Origin: an uncultured Acetatifactor sp.
GTDB lineage: Bacteria > Bacillota > Clostridia > Lachnospirales > Lachnospiraceae
Reading direction: 5' to 3'
NCBI GenBank assembly: GCA_910589035.1
Contig: CAJUSI010000070.1
Location: 12,518-76,517 of the forward strand
Length of the DNA stretch: 64,000 nt
Positions 1 through 7,104 of this stretch are shown piece after piece. The stretch's first letter is position 1. Every line of letters starts with the position of its first letter. Under the pieces are notes generated by a model that had not been told where the DNA came from, ran no database searches, and was given only the letters and a program-made list of their open reading frames with translations. Position numbers and translations under genes: made by a program.

Positions 1-313
1 CTCAGGGATCTCCGCCAAGGAGGTGGTGGTTTCCAGCTTTGCCGTGCTCTTCGGTGTGGCAAATGCCAATTCCGACGCGGGGATGGCGGCCATCGTACAG
101 AATATTCACAGCCTGAATCCTGCCTTTGGTCCCCTGAATGCCTATTGCCTGATGCTGTTCTGCCTCCTGTATGTGCCCTGTGTGGCCACGGTAGCCACAG
201 TGAAAAAGGAGAGCGGCTCCTGGAAATTTACCATGAAAATGATCGCGTTCCAGCTGATTCTGGCATGGGCGGTGTCCACGCTTGTATTTCAGATAGGCAG
301 TGTGTTTGTTTAG
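1..313 (+). CDS. feoB: Ferrous iron transport protein B, C-terminal fragment (cut by window edge)
   Basis: This is the last ~103 residues of FeoB, the GTP-driven inner-membrane Fe(II) permease. The frame is open from base 2, so the gene starts outside the window. The segment begins with the FeoB-typical stretch GISAKEVVVSSFAVLFG, followed by a hydrophobic segment with a conserved Cys-Val-Ala-Thr turn (LYVPCVATVATVKKE) and a final membrane helix ending in FQIGSVFV. The stop TAG is at 311-313, and the larE start lies ~120 bp downstream on the same strand. The family assignment is from sequence pattern and is firm. Whether FeoB shares a transcript with the lar genes cannot be judged, because the upstream part is missing. 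Confidence 0.9.
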   Translation, partial: SGISAKEVVVSSFAVLFGVANANSDAGMAAIVQNIHSLNPAFGPLNAYCLMLFCLLYVPCVATVATVKKESGSWKFTMKMIAFQLILAWAVSTLVFQIGSVFV

Positions 314-435
314 ACGGGATTTCCTTTTTGAAGGAAAAGAAAAGCCGGGTGGATGCCACGGATGGGCACTATCGCCGGGAGCATGGGGGATTTGAATCCG
401 TGAAGGTATGTAAAGATATGCAAAGGGGCAGAGGG

Positions 436-1179
436 ATGAATTTAAGGGATTTTTTTCAAGAGGAGAAAAGGGCGGCGCTGGCCTTCTCCGGGGGTGTGGA
501 CTCTGCCTATCTTCTATATGCGGCTATGCGGTACGGTGCGCAGGTCCGTGCCTACTATGTCAAGAGTGCCTTTCAGCCGGAGTTTGAGCTGGCGGATGCC
601 AGGCGGCTGGCCGGGGAGCTGGGAGCGGACATGAGGGTGTTGGAGGCGGATGTGCTGGCGGATCCAAATGTTCAGGCGAATCCGGCGGATCGCTGTTATC
701 ACTGCAAGAGGATGATTTTTTCCAGAATTGCGGAGGCTGCAGGGGAGGACGGATTTACTGTTCTCATGGATGGAACCAATGCGTCGGATGACGCGGGGGA
801 GCGTCCCGGAATGCGGGCGCTTCGGGAATTGTCCGTCCGGTCGCCCCTGAGGGAGTGCGGGCTGACAAAGGAGGAGATACGGCGTCTGTCCAGGGAAGCC
901 GGGCTGTTTACCTGGGATAAGCCGGCCTATGCCTGCCTGGCTACCAGAATTCCTTCCGGTGTCGAAATCACCCGGGAGAAGCTGGAACGGACGGAGAGAG
1001 CAGAGGATTATCTCTTTTCCCTGGGATTTCGGGATTTCAGAGTAAGGTTGCTGGGGGACTGCGCAAGGATGCAGCTGCCTGCGGAAGAGTTTGCGCTGCT
1101 TGCGGAGAAAAGGCAGGAGATTCTGGACAGGCTTAAGAAAGAGTATGCAGGAGTATTGCTGGATCTGGAGGGACGGTGA
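436..1179 (+). CDS. larE: LarE, ATP-dependent sacrificial sulfur transferase
   Basis: LarE performs the sulfur-insertion steps in synthesis of the nickel-pincer nucleotide (NPN) cofactor, after adenylating the pyridinium dicarboxylate precursor. The 247-residue protein has the PP-loop SGGVDSAYL near residues 18-26 and a typical N-type ATP pyrophosphatase fold. Cysteines fall at about 87 and 90 (RCYHCK) and 167 (YACLATRIPSG). Some LarE proteins sacrifice one Cys while others use three Cys to hold a [4Fe-4S] cluster; the three here suggest the cluster type, which is inference. The reading frame is open further upstream to 145, but ATG 436 has a purine-rich Shine-Dalgarno and is where LarE similarity begins. 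It overlaps larB by one base (TGATG), implying translational coupling. Confidence 0.88.
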   Translation: MNLRDFFQEEKRAALAFSGGVDSAYLLYAAMRYGAQVRAYYVKSAFQPEFELADARRLAGELGADMRVLEADVLADPNVQANPADRCYHCKRMIFSRIAEAAGEDGFTVLMDGTNASDDAGERPGMRALRELSVRSPLRECGLTKEEIRRLSREAGLFTWDKPAYACLATRIPSGVEITREKLERTERAEDYLFSLGFRDFRVRLLGDCARMQLPAEEFALLAEKRQEILDRLKKEYAGVLLDLEGR

Positions 1180-1946
1180 TGAATAACGAGGTAAGGAGAG
1201 TATTGGAGGCAGTGCGTGCCGGGGAGATGTCAGTGGAGGATGCACTGCTGAAAATCAAGACGGAGCCTTTTGAGGACATCGGTTACGCCAAGGTGGATCT
1301 GCACCGGAAGCTGAGGCAGGGTGCGGCAGAGGTGATTTACGGAGCCGGGAAAACGCCGGAGCAGATCAACGGGATTATCGATATAATGAATAGAAACGGA
1401 CAGGATACCGTGCTTATTACACGCATGTCAAAGGAGGCGGCCCGGGCAGTGGGAGAGCGGTATGAACTGGAGTATCATGAGGATGCCCGGGTGGGAATTC
1501 TGGGGCAGCGCCCGGAGCCGGACGGAATCGGCAGGATTGTGGTTGCCACCGGGGGAACCAGCGACATACCCGTGGCGGAGGAGGCGGCACTGACGGCGGA
1601 GGTTCTCGGCAACGAGGTGCTGCGCCTTTACGATGTGGGGGTGGCAGGGCTGCACAGGACGCTGGCTCATCTGGAGGAGATTATGGGGGCCAGCGTGATC
1701 ATCGCCATCGCCGGTATGGAGGGCGCTCTCGCCAGCGTGATCGGCGGCCTTGCCGACTGCCCGGTGGTGGCGGTTCCCACCAGCATAGGGTACGGCGCGT
1801 CTTTTCACGGACTGTCAGCGCTTTTGTCCATGCTGAATTCCTGTGCCAGCGGCGTGTCCGTAGTCAATATTGACAATGGATTCGGGGCAGGGTACTTTGC
1901 CAGCATGATCAATCATATGGATGTGAAAAACAGGGGCGAAAAATAG
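1179..1946 (+). CDS. larB: LarB, pyridinium-3,5-biscarboxylic acid mononucleotide synthase
   Basis: LarB carboxylates and hydrolyses nicotinic acid adenine dinucleotide in the first committed step of NPN cofactor synthesis. The C-terminal half is a PurE-like (AIR carboxylase) domain with the glycine-rich stretches VVATGGTSDIPVAEEA and IAIAGMEGALASVIGG. It ends with the LarB signature around NSCASGVSVVNIDNGFGAG, which contains the conserved Cys. At ~255 residues it matches the family length. ATG 1179 overlaps the larE stop; an in-frame GTG at 1176 is possible but less likely. It is followed after 41 bases by larC, so E-B-C form one operon. No lactate racemase gene (larA) or nickel transporter is visible in the window. 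Confidence 0.9.
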   Translation: MNNEVRRVLEAVRAGEMSVEDALLKIKTEPFEDIGYAKVDLHRKLRQGAAEVIYGAGKTPEQINGIIDIMNRNGQDTVLITRMSKEAARAVGERYELEYHEDARVGILGQRPEPDGIGRIVVATGGTSDIPVAEEAALTAEVLGNEVLRLYDVGVAGLHRTLAHLEEIMGASVIIAIAGMEGALASVIGGLADCPVVAVPTSIGYGASFHGLSALLSMLNSCASGVSVVNIDNGFGAGYFASMINHMDVKNRGEK

Positions 1947-1987
1947 ATGGATCATAAAAATATGGATATGAAAAGGGAGTAGAAGCC

Positions 1988-3544
1988 ATGAAAACATTGT
2001 ATCTGGACTGCGGAATGGGAGCCGCAGGAGATATGCTTGCAGCGGCCCTGACGGAGCTGCTGCCGGATCCCGAAGACTTCATCCGGGAAGTAAACGCCCT
2101 TGGCATACCGGGGGTGCATATCAGGAGGGAGCCTTCCGTAAAATGCGGTATTACGGGCACTCATATTGCTGTGAGCGTGGACGGGATTGAAGAAGAGAGC
2201 GTTGACTATACCGGTCATGAAAATAGGGTAGAAGAGTCAATAGAATATAGCTGCCGAGCAGAAGCTGCACACAGCCAGGGCTGCATGAAAGAAGCCGTTC
2301 AAGGCCATGAAGGGGATACCGTACATGAGCATCCCCACAGCCATGAGTACACAGCGAAAGAATATCTTCACAGTCATGGAGAGGATGTATCACACGGACA
2401 TACGCACAGCCACGAAGAGGATACTTTGCACGAACATCCTCACAGTCATAAAGCAGAGGCAAGGCATGAGCATCCCCACAGCCATGAGGATGCAGCGCAA
2501 GAACATTTTCACAGTCATGGAGAGGATGTACCACACGGGCACCTGCACAGCCATGGAGGAGAATCCGGACATGAACATGGTCATGTCCATCATCACAGCA
2601 GTCTGCATGATATCGAACATATTGTCCGGGATCATCTTGCCCTTCCCGCGAAGGTAAAGGAAGATATTCTGGCCGTATACGGACTGATTGCGGAGGCGGA
2701 AAGTGCGGCCCACGGCGTCCCGGTGACGGAAATACATTTTCATGAGGTGGGAACCATGGATGCCGTTGCCGACATTGCCATGGTCTGCCTGCTGATGGAC
2801 AGGCTTTCCCCGGACGAAGTCATTGCATCTCCCGTTCATGTGGGGAGCGGCCAGGTACGGTGCGCCCACGGTATCCTGCCGGTTCCGGCTCCCGCTACGG
2901 CTCACATCTTAAGGGATGTGCCCATTTATGGAGGGAAAGTGAAGGGAGAACTCTGTACGCCTACCGGCGCGGCCCTGCTGAAGCATTTTGCCGTCCGTTT
3001 TGGGGAAATGCCCGTGATGAAGCTTCAGGCTGCGGGCTACGGGATGGGGAAAAAGGACTTTGAAGCCGCCAACTGTGTCCGTGCCATGCTGGGGGAGACG
3101 GAGGGGGAAAATGACTTTGTCCTGGAGCTTTCCTGCAATGTGGACGATATGACGGCGGAAGCAGTGGGATTTGCCATGGAATGTTTTATGGCAGGAGGAG
3201 CGCTGGATGCTTATACCGTTTCCATAGGTATGAAAAAGTCCCGCCCCGGTATTCTGATCCGTGTGATCTGCAGGGAGCAGGACAGGGAGAGGATGCTTGC
3301 CTTGCTTTTCCGGCATACTTCGACCATCGGCGTGCGGGAGATTAGAATAAGACGCCATGTGCTGGACCGGAGCATAACGGCTCTGGAAACTCCCTATGGG
3401 GTGGTGCACCGCAAAGAATCCTCCGGCCACGGGGTAACCAGGATAAAGTATGAATACGAGGATCTGGCCGCCATAGCCAGGGAGCGGGGAATGGGAATTG
3501 AGGATGTGAAGGAATGGCTGAAGGCAGAATCCCCGAAAGCCTGA
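1988..3544 (+). CDS. larC: LarC, nickel insertion protein with a very long His-rich segment
   Basis: LarC is a CTP-dependent cyclometallase that inserts nickel into the NPN cofactor. The 518-residue protein starts with the LarC signature MKTLYLDCGMGAAGDM and continues into the conserved core TEIHFHEVGTMDAVADI. The C-terminal part contains SCNVDDMTAEAVGFAM and the KKSRPG motif. In Lactobacillus plantarum LarC is made from larC1 and larC2 by a programmed frameshift; here both parts are one uninterrupted frame. Between about residues 107 and 207 there is an inserted stretch with ~33 histidines built of degenerate HEHPHSH and LHSHGEDV repeats. This is probably a nickel store or delivery arm. RBS AAAGGGAG lies just upstream. 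It is the last gene of the lar operon. Confidence 0.9.
   Translation: MKTLYLDCGMGAAGDMLAAALTELLPDPEDFIREVNALGIPGVHIRREPSVKCGITGTHIAVSVDGIEEESVDYTGHENRVEESIEYSCRAEAAHSQGCMKEAVQGHEGDTVHEHPHSHEYTAKEYLHSHGEDVSHGHTHSHEEDTLHEHPHSHKAEARHEHPHSHEDAAQEHFHSHGEDVPHGHLHSHGGESGHEHGHVHHHSSLHDIEHIVRDHLALPAKVKEDILAVYGLIAEAESAAHGVPVTEIHFHEVGTMDAVADIAMVCLLMDRLSPDEVIASPVHVGSGQVRCAHGILPVPAPATAHILRDVPIYGGKVKGELCTPTGAALLKHFAVRFGEMPVMKLQAAGYGMGKKDFEAANCVRAMLGETEGENDFVLELSCNVDDMTAEAVGFAMECFMAGGALDAYTVSIGMKKSRPGILIRVICREQDRERMLALLFRHTSTIGVREIRIRRHVLDRSITALETPYGVVHRKESSGHGVTRIKYEYEDLAAIARERGMGIEDVKEWLKAESPKA
2305..2605 (+). repeat. Degenerate tandem repeat encoding the LarC His-rich arm
   Basis: Repeats of CAC/CAT-rich units such as GAGCATCCCCACAGCCATGA recur inside larC, and two longer copies around 2368-2400 and 2500-2533 are nearly identical. 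The unit lengths keep the reading frame, so copy number could change without breaking the gene. Confidence 0.75.
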
Positions 3545-3590
3545 CACCCTTTATATGTAAAATGCAGGGAAACCGTCCGAAAGCGGATAT

Positions 3591-3686
3591 TCAGGGCGCT
3601 GATAAAGCATGGAGTAAAAAGAGGGAAAATGATAAAAAGGGATTCGGAAGGCTCTGCATAAAGCAGAAAAGAGATTTCCGAAAAGT
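3591..3686 (+). repeat. Intergenic element, copy A, upstream of the hydrogenase gene
   Basis: About 95 bp of non-coding DNA closely resembles 5355-5450. Shared blocks run in the same order: TCAGG, TGATAAA, AAAGAGGG, AAAAGGG, a GGAA..GCTCTGCA block, and GAGATTTC. It contains a hairpin with arms TCTGC (3653-3657) and GCAGA (3663-3667). It ends ~60 bases before the hydrogenase start. No -35/-10 pair is obvious inside it. Confidence 0.7.
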
Positions 3687-3747
3687 CCGATGAAAAGCAG
3701 TCTGGAGATGCAGAGAGTATACTATATTAAAAAAGGAGGCCGGAAAT

Positions 3748-5253
3748 ATGAGCGGAATGAGAGGAATCGATACCCCAGTAAGGCAGCGAAGAAGGAGAGT
3801 TTTCAAGGAGGTAGCCAATCTGGCATACAATTCATCCAATTTGAAGGACGACATGGAAGCGCTTCCCTACAAGATTGTGGATTATGAAGAGCCCCTGTAT
3901 TGGGAGAGCGTCTACCGCGACCGGGCGATTATCCGGGAACGGCTCCGTCTGGCCATGGGGATGAGTCTGCGGCCGGAGAACAGGGAACACCCGGGGCACC
4001 TGACTCAGGGGCTGGAGGAGAGCAATATCAGCGAAAAATATTATGAACCGCCTCTGATGCAGGTGATCCCATCCGCCTGCAATGCCTGCCCGGAGAATCT
4101 CTATGAAGTCACCGATTCCTGCATGGGCTGTGTGGCACACCCCTGTCACAGCGTATGTCCCAAAGGTGCGATCTCCATGAAGGACGGAAAATCCGTCATT
4201 GATCAGGAAAAGTGCATTAAATGCGGAAAGTGTAAGGATGTCTGCCCTTATGACGCCATCTGTCATAAGGAACGTCCCTGTAAGGCTGCGTGCGGCGTAA
4301 ACGCCATTCAGTCCGATAAATATGGACGCGCCTGTATAGATAACGATATGTGCGTTTCCTGCGGAATGTGCATGGTAAGCTGTCCTTTCGGCGCCATTGC
4401 CGACAAGTCCCAGATTTTCCAGCTGATACGGGCCATGCAGTCGGGAAAACAGGTTATTGCCCAGGTGGCGCCTGCATTTGTGGGACAGTTCGGCCCGAAG
4501 GTGACACCGGAAATGTTTAAAACCGCCCTGAAGGAGCTGGGATTTGCGGAGGTGTATGAGACGGCCCTGGGAGCGGACCTTGGCTGTATGGCGGAGGCGG
4601 AGCATTATGTCAGAGAGGTTGCCACCGGAAATCAGTCCTTCGCGCTGACTTCCTGCTGTCCTTCCTGGTCGGTGATGGCAAAGCATCTGTTCCCCCAGAC
4701 CATTGACAAAATCAGCAATGAGCTGACACCCATGGTGGCTACGGCAAGGATTATCAAAAAGGATTATCCGGATGCGTCCGTGGTATTTATCGGTCCCTGC
4801 GCATCCAAGAAGCTGGAGGCCAGCCGGAGGACGATACGGTCTGATGTGGATTTCGTCATCACATTTGAAGAACTCACCGGAATGTTTGAGGCGAAGGGAA
4901 TTCTGCTGGATGAGATCCGGGCCATGGATGAGATGGAGGACGCCACCGGGGCCGGCAGGGGCTACGGCGTTGCGGGAGGAGTCGCCAGCGCCATAGAGGA
5001 ATGCATCAAGACCTATTATCCCGGAACGGAAGTGAAAATCGAACATGCGGAAGGGCTTTCGGAATGTAGAAAAATTCTTCTGCTTGCCAAGGCAGGCAAA
5101 AAGGAGGGCTGTCTGATAGAGGGGATGGCCTGTCCCGGTGGCTGCATAGCAGGAGCCGGAACGAATATTGCCATATCTCAGGCGGCAAAGGAGGTGGCGA
5201 AGTTCAAGGCCCAGGCAAAGGAAGCGGTGCCGAAGGAGGATTCTCAGGAATAA
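3748..5253 (+). CDS. Monomeric [FeFe] hydrogenase (group-B-like)
   Basis: The 501-residue cytoplasmic iron-sulfur protein carries the three H-cluster motifs: L1 TSCCPSW, L2 GPCASKKLE and L3 EGMACPGGCIAGAG. Ahead of these, four-Cys ferredoxin motifs (CIKCGKCKDVCP, CVSCGMCMVSCP) and additional Cys residues (CNACPENL, CMGCVAHPCHSVCP) bind accessory clusters. The lack of an N-terminal 2Fe-2S domain, the length and the motif forms fit the group B enzymes of Clostridia, which probably couple reduced ferredoxin to H2. The exact partner is unknown. The start has a perfect AAGGAGG. The gene stands alone between copies A and B of the duplicated element; no HydE/F/G maturation genes are nearby. The family is certain, the group is inference. 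Confidence 0.87.
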   Translation: MSGMRGIDTPVRQRRRRVFKEVANLAYNSSNLKDDMEALPYKIVDYEEPLYWESVYRDRAIIRERLRLAMGMSLRPENREHPGHLTQGLEESNISEKYYEPPLMQVIPSACNACPENLYEVTDSCMGCVAHPCHSVCPKGAISMKDGKSVIDQEKCIKCGKCKDVCPYDAICHKERPCKAACGVNAIQSDKYGRACIDNDMCVSCGMCMVSCPFGAIADKSQIFQLIRAMQSGKQVIAQVAPAFVGQFGPKVTPEMFKTALKELGFAEVYETALGADLGCMAEAEHYVREVATGNQSFALTSCCPSWSVMAKHLFPQTIDKISNELTPMVATARIIKKDYPDASVVFIGPCASKKLEASRRTIRSDVDFVITFEELTGMFEAKGILLDEIRAMDEMEDATGAGRGYGVAGGVASAIEECIKTYYPGTEVKIEHAEGLSECRKILLLAKAGKKEGCLIEGMACPGGCIAGAGTNIAISQAAKEVAKFKAQAKEAVPKEDSQE

Positions 5254-5354
5254 CTGCCTCTGATCCTTTTATATAAAACGGGAAAAATATACGTATTTCA
5301 ATACGGATAACGGAAAGCGAGTTGTACAGGCTCTCGGGGGCCGGACAGGCAAAA

Positions 5355-5450
5355 TCAGGACTTTGATAAACCGCGGGGCAGGAAAGAGGGGGAACCGATG
5401 TAAAAGGGTTCCGGAAAGCTCTGCAGGATGCAGAAGAGAGATTTCGAGAG
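5355..5450 (+). repeat. Intergenic element, copy B, downstream of the hydrogenase gene
   Basis: This is the second copy of the element at 3591-3686. Its hairpin is longer and perfect: TCTGCA (5420-5425), loop GGA, TGCAGA (5429-5434). The arms remain complementary although loop and outer bases differ from copy A, suggesting that RNA or cruciform pairing is maintained. It lies ~55 bases before the next small gene. Confidence 0.7.
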
Positions 5451-5505
5451 TTTATTTACCGGAAAAGGGGGGCAGAGCCGGAACGGCAAATGCGGGCGAT
5501 ATAAT

Positions 5506-5784
5506 ATGGAAGAAGTGAAGATGATAATCTCCTGCGTGGTGACAAAGGGAGACAGGAAAATGGTCAGGGTATCCTTCCTGCGGGGAACGGAGGGGCATTC
5601 CATGGAAAAAGGTCATTCCGTGGATTATGCGGAAGGAATCCTGCCCGAGGGCATAATAGAGAAATCCCGGGGCTTCACGGAGGAAGAGGTGGTACGGCTG
5701 GAAAAATACATGCGTGCCAACAGACAGGATATTCTGCGCCGGGCAAAGGAGATCGACCCTTTGAGAAACTGGATGGACGGATAA
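5506..5784 (+). CDS. Small conserved-looking protein of unknown function
   Basis: A protein of ~92 residues that I do not recognise. It starts MEEVKMIISCVVTKGDRKM and has a hydrophobic, beta-like N-terminal half, then a helical, charged second half (SRGFTEEEVVRLEKYMR) ending in DPLRNWMDG. There is no signal peptide or membrane segment. The frame is open upstream to 5428, but that part belongs to the duplicated non-coding element. ATG 5506 lacks a clear ribosome site, whereas ATG 5521 is preceded by GGAAG at reasonable distance, so the true start may be 5521. Coding is supported by its own position after a repeat of the hydrogenase leader. Co-regulation with the hydrogenase is an inference. 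Confidence 0.55.
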   Translation: MEEVKMIISCVVTKGDRKMVRVSFLRGTEGHSMEKGHSVDYAEGILPEGIIEKSRGFTEEEVVRLEKYMRANRQDILRRAKEIDPLRNWMDG

Positions 5785-5854
5785 CGGCGGATTATCGGAT
5801 AAGGCGGTATGCCGCAGAGGGAATTCGCAAAAGCAGTTTCTTTCCTAAAAGTAC

Positions 5855-5883
5855 TTGACTTTTACACTTTAAATCACTAAAAT
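5855..5883 (+). promoter_or_regulatory. Sigma-A-type promoter for the aldolase gene
   Basis: TTGACT at 5855-5860, a 17-base spacer and TAAAAT at 5878-5883 form a near-consensus vegetative promoter. It sits ~140 bases upstream of the aldolase start. Confidence 0.7.
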
Positions 5884-6021
5884 TATAAAAAGCAGAAGGC
5901 ATGGGCTGGCTTGCACATGTTGCTTTGCCGCGGGGGTGTTTGCTGGATAATCAGGTCAAAACTATGGGAAACAGATATTGGATAGCGCAGAGAAGCGTTT
6001 CCGGAAAAGGAGCAGACTATC

Positions 6022-6993
6022 ATGAAAGAGATATCAAATCTAATCGCATACCGCCCGGATGTCAAGGTGGTGGATGCCACGCTGCGGGACGGCGGGCTGG
6101 TGAATAATTTTTACTTTACCGATGAATTCGTGAAGGCACTTTACCTGGCGAACCTCCGGGCCGGGGTGGACTATATGGAGTTCGGCTACAAGGCCTCCAC
6201 GGAAATGTTCGACGAGAGCAAATTCGGCAAGTGGAAATTCAGCAGGGACGAGGATATCCGGAAGATCGTTGGGGAGAACGCCACGGACTTAAAGGTCTCG
6301 GTGATGGCGGATGTGGGCAGATGTGAGAAAACGGACATCATCGACCGGGCGGACAGCCCCATTGATATGATCCGGGTGGCCACCTATGTGAACACCATCC
6401 CGGGGGCGGTGGACCTGATCGAGGACGCCAAGCGCAAGGGATATGAGGTCTGCTGCAATATCATGGCCATCTCCCATTCCCTGGAGGGAGAGCTGCGGGC
6501 CGCCCTGGAGATTCTGGGGCAGTCGCCGGTGGATGTGCTCTACATCGTGGACAGCTACGGCGCCATGTACCCGGAGCAGATTGCCCGCTTTGCGGATATG
6601 TACCTGGAAGCAGCCGCCAAATACGGCAAGAAGGTGGGAATCCACGCCCACAACAACCAGCAGCTTGCTTTCGCCAACACCATCGAGGCGGTGGGAGACG
6701 GCGTGGACTGGTTAGACGCCACTTACGCCTCCATGGGAAGGGGAGCAGGAAACTGTGCCATGGAGCTGCTGCTAGGGTTCCTGCGCAATCCCAAGTACAA
6801 TATCTATCCCGCCATCCAGTTTGTGGATAAGTATATGACGCAGCTAAGGGAAGAGGGCGTGGTCTGGGGTTACGATCTGCAGTACCTGCTGACAGGCCTC
6901 TTGAACCAGCATCCCAGGGCCGCTATTCAGTTTACCAAGGAGAAACGGTCCGACTATACGGAATTCTACAGGGAGATGGTGTCCCAAGAGTAA
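6022..6993 (+). CDS. DRE-TIM aldolase-like protein (4-hydroxy-2-oxovalerate aldolase family)
   Basis: The 323-residue TIM-barrel metalloenzyme belongs to the DRE-TIM/HMGL-like superfamily, whose members cleave or condense 2-oxo acids with a divalent metal. The metal/catalytic motif is VDATLRDGGLVNN near residues 16-28, and the HxH-type metal ligands appear as GIHAHNNQQLAF. The repeat end GRGAGNCAMELLLGFL is also family-like. It resembles the aldolases that act on 4-hydroxy-2-oxovalerate, but no partner acetaldehyde dehydrogenase or meta-cleavage pathway gene is present. The true substrate is therefore unknown. RBS AAAAGGAG precedes ATG 6022. The gene leads a block with strong C-ending codon bias shared with the next two genes. 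Confidence 0.75.
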   Translation: MKEISNLIAYRPDVKVVDATLRDGGLVNNFYFTDEFVKALYLANLRAGVDYMEFGYKASTEMFDESKFGKWKFSRDEDIRKIVGENATDLKVSVMADVGRCEKTDIIDRADSPIDMIRVATYVNTIPGAVDLIEDAKRKGYEVCCNIMAISHSLEGELRAALEILGQSPVDVLYIVDSYGAMYPEQIARFADMYLEAAAKYGKKVGIHAHNNQQLAFANTIEAVGDGVDWLDATYASMGRGAGNCAMELLLGFLRNPKYNIYPAIQFVDKYMTQLREEGVVWGYDLQYLLTGLLNQHPRAAIQFTKEKRSDYTEFYREMVSQE

Positions 6994-7104
6994 GGAGAGG
7001 GCAAGCGATTTGTCTGAACTGCTACGGCGGAAGGAAAGCCCGGCCGGTGCGAAGAGCCGGGGGATATGGCAGACAGAAGCGGATATCAGAAACGGAGGCA
7101 GAAG

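Noticed and set aside
1988..3544. Programmed frameshift in larC as in Lactobacillus
   Set aside because: Both halves are already in one continuous frame.
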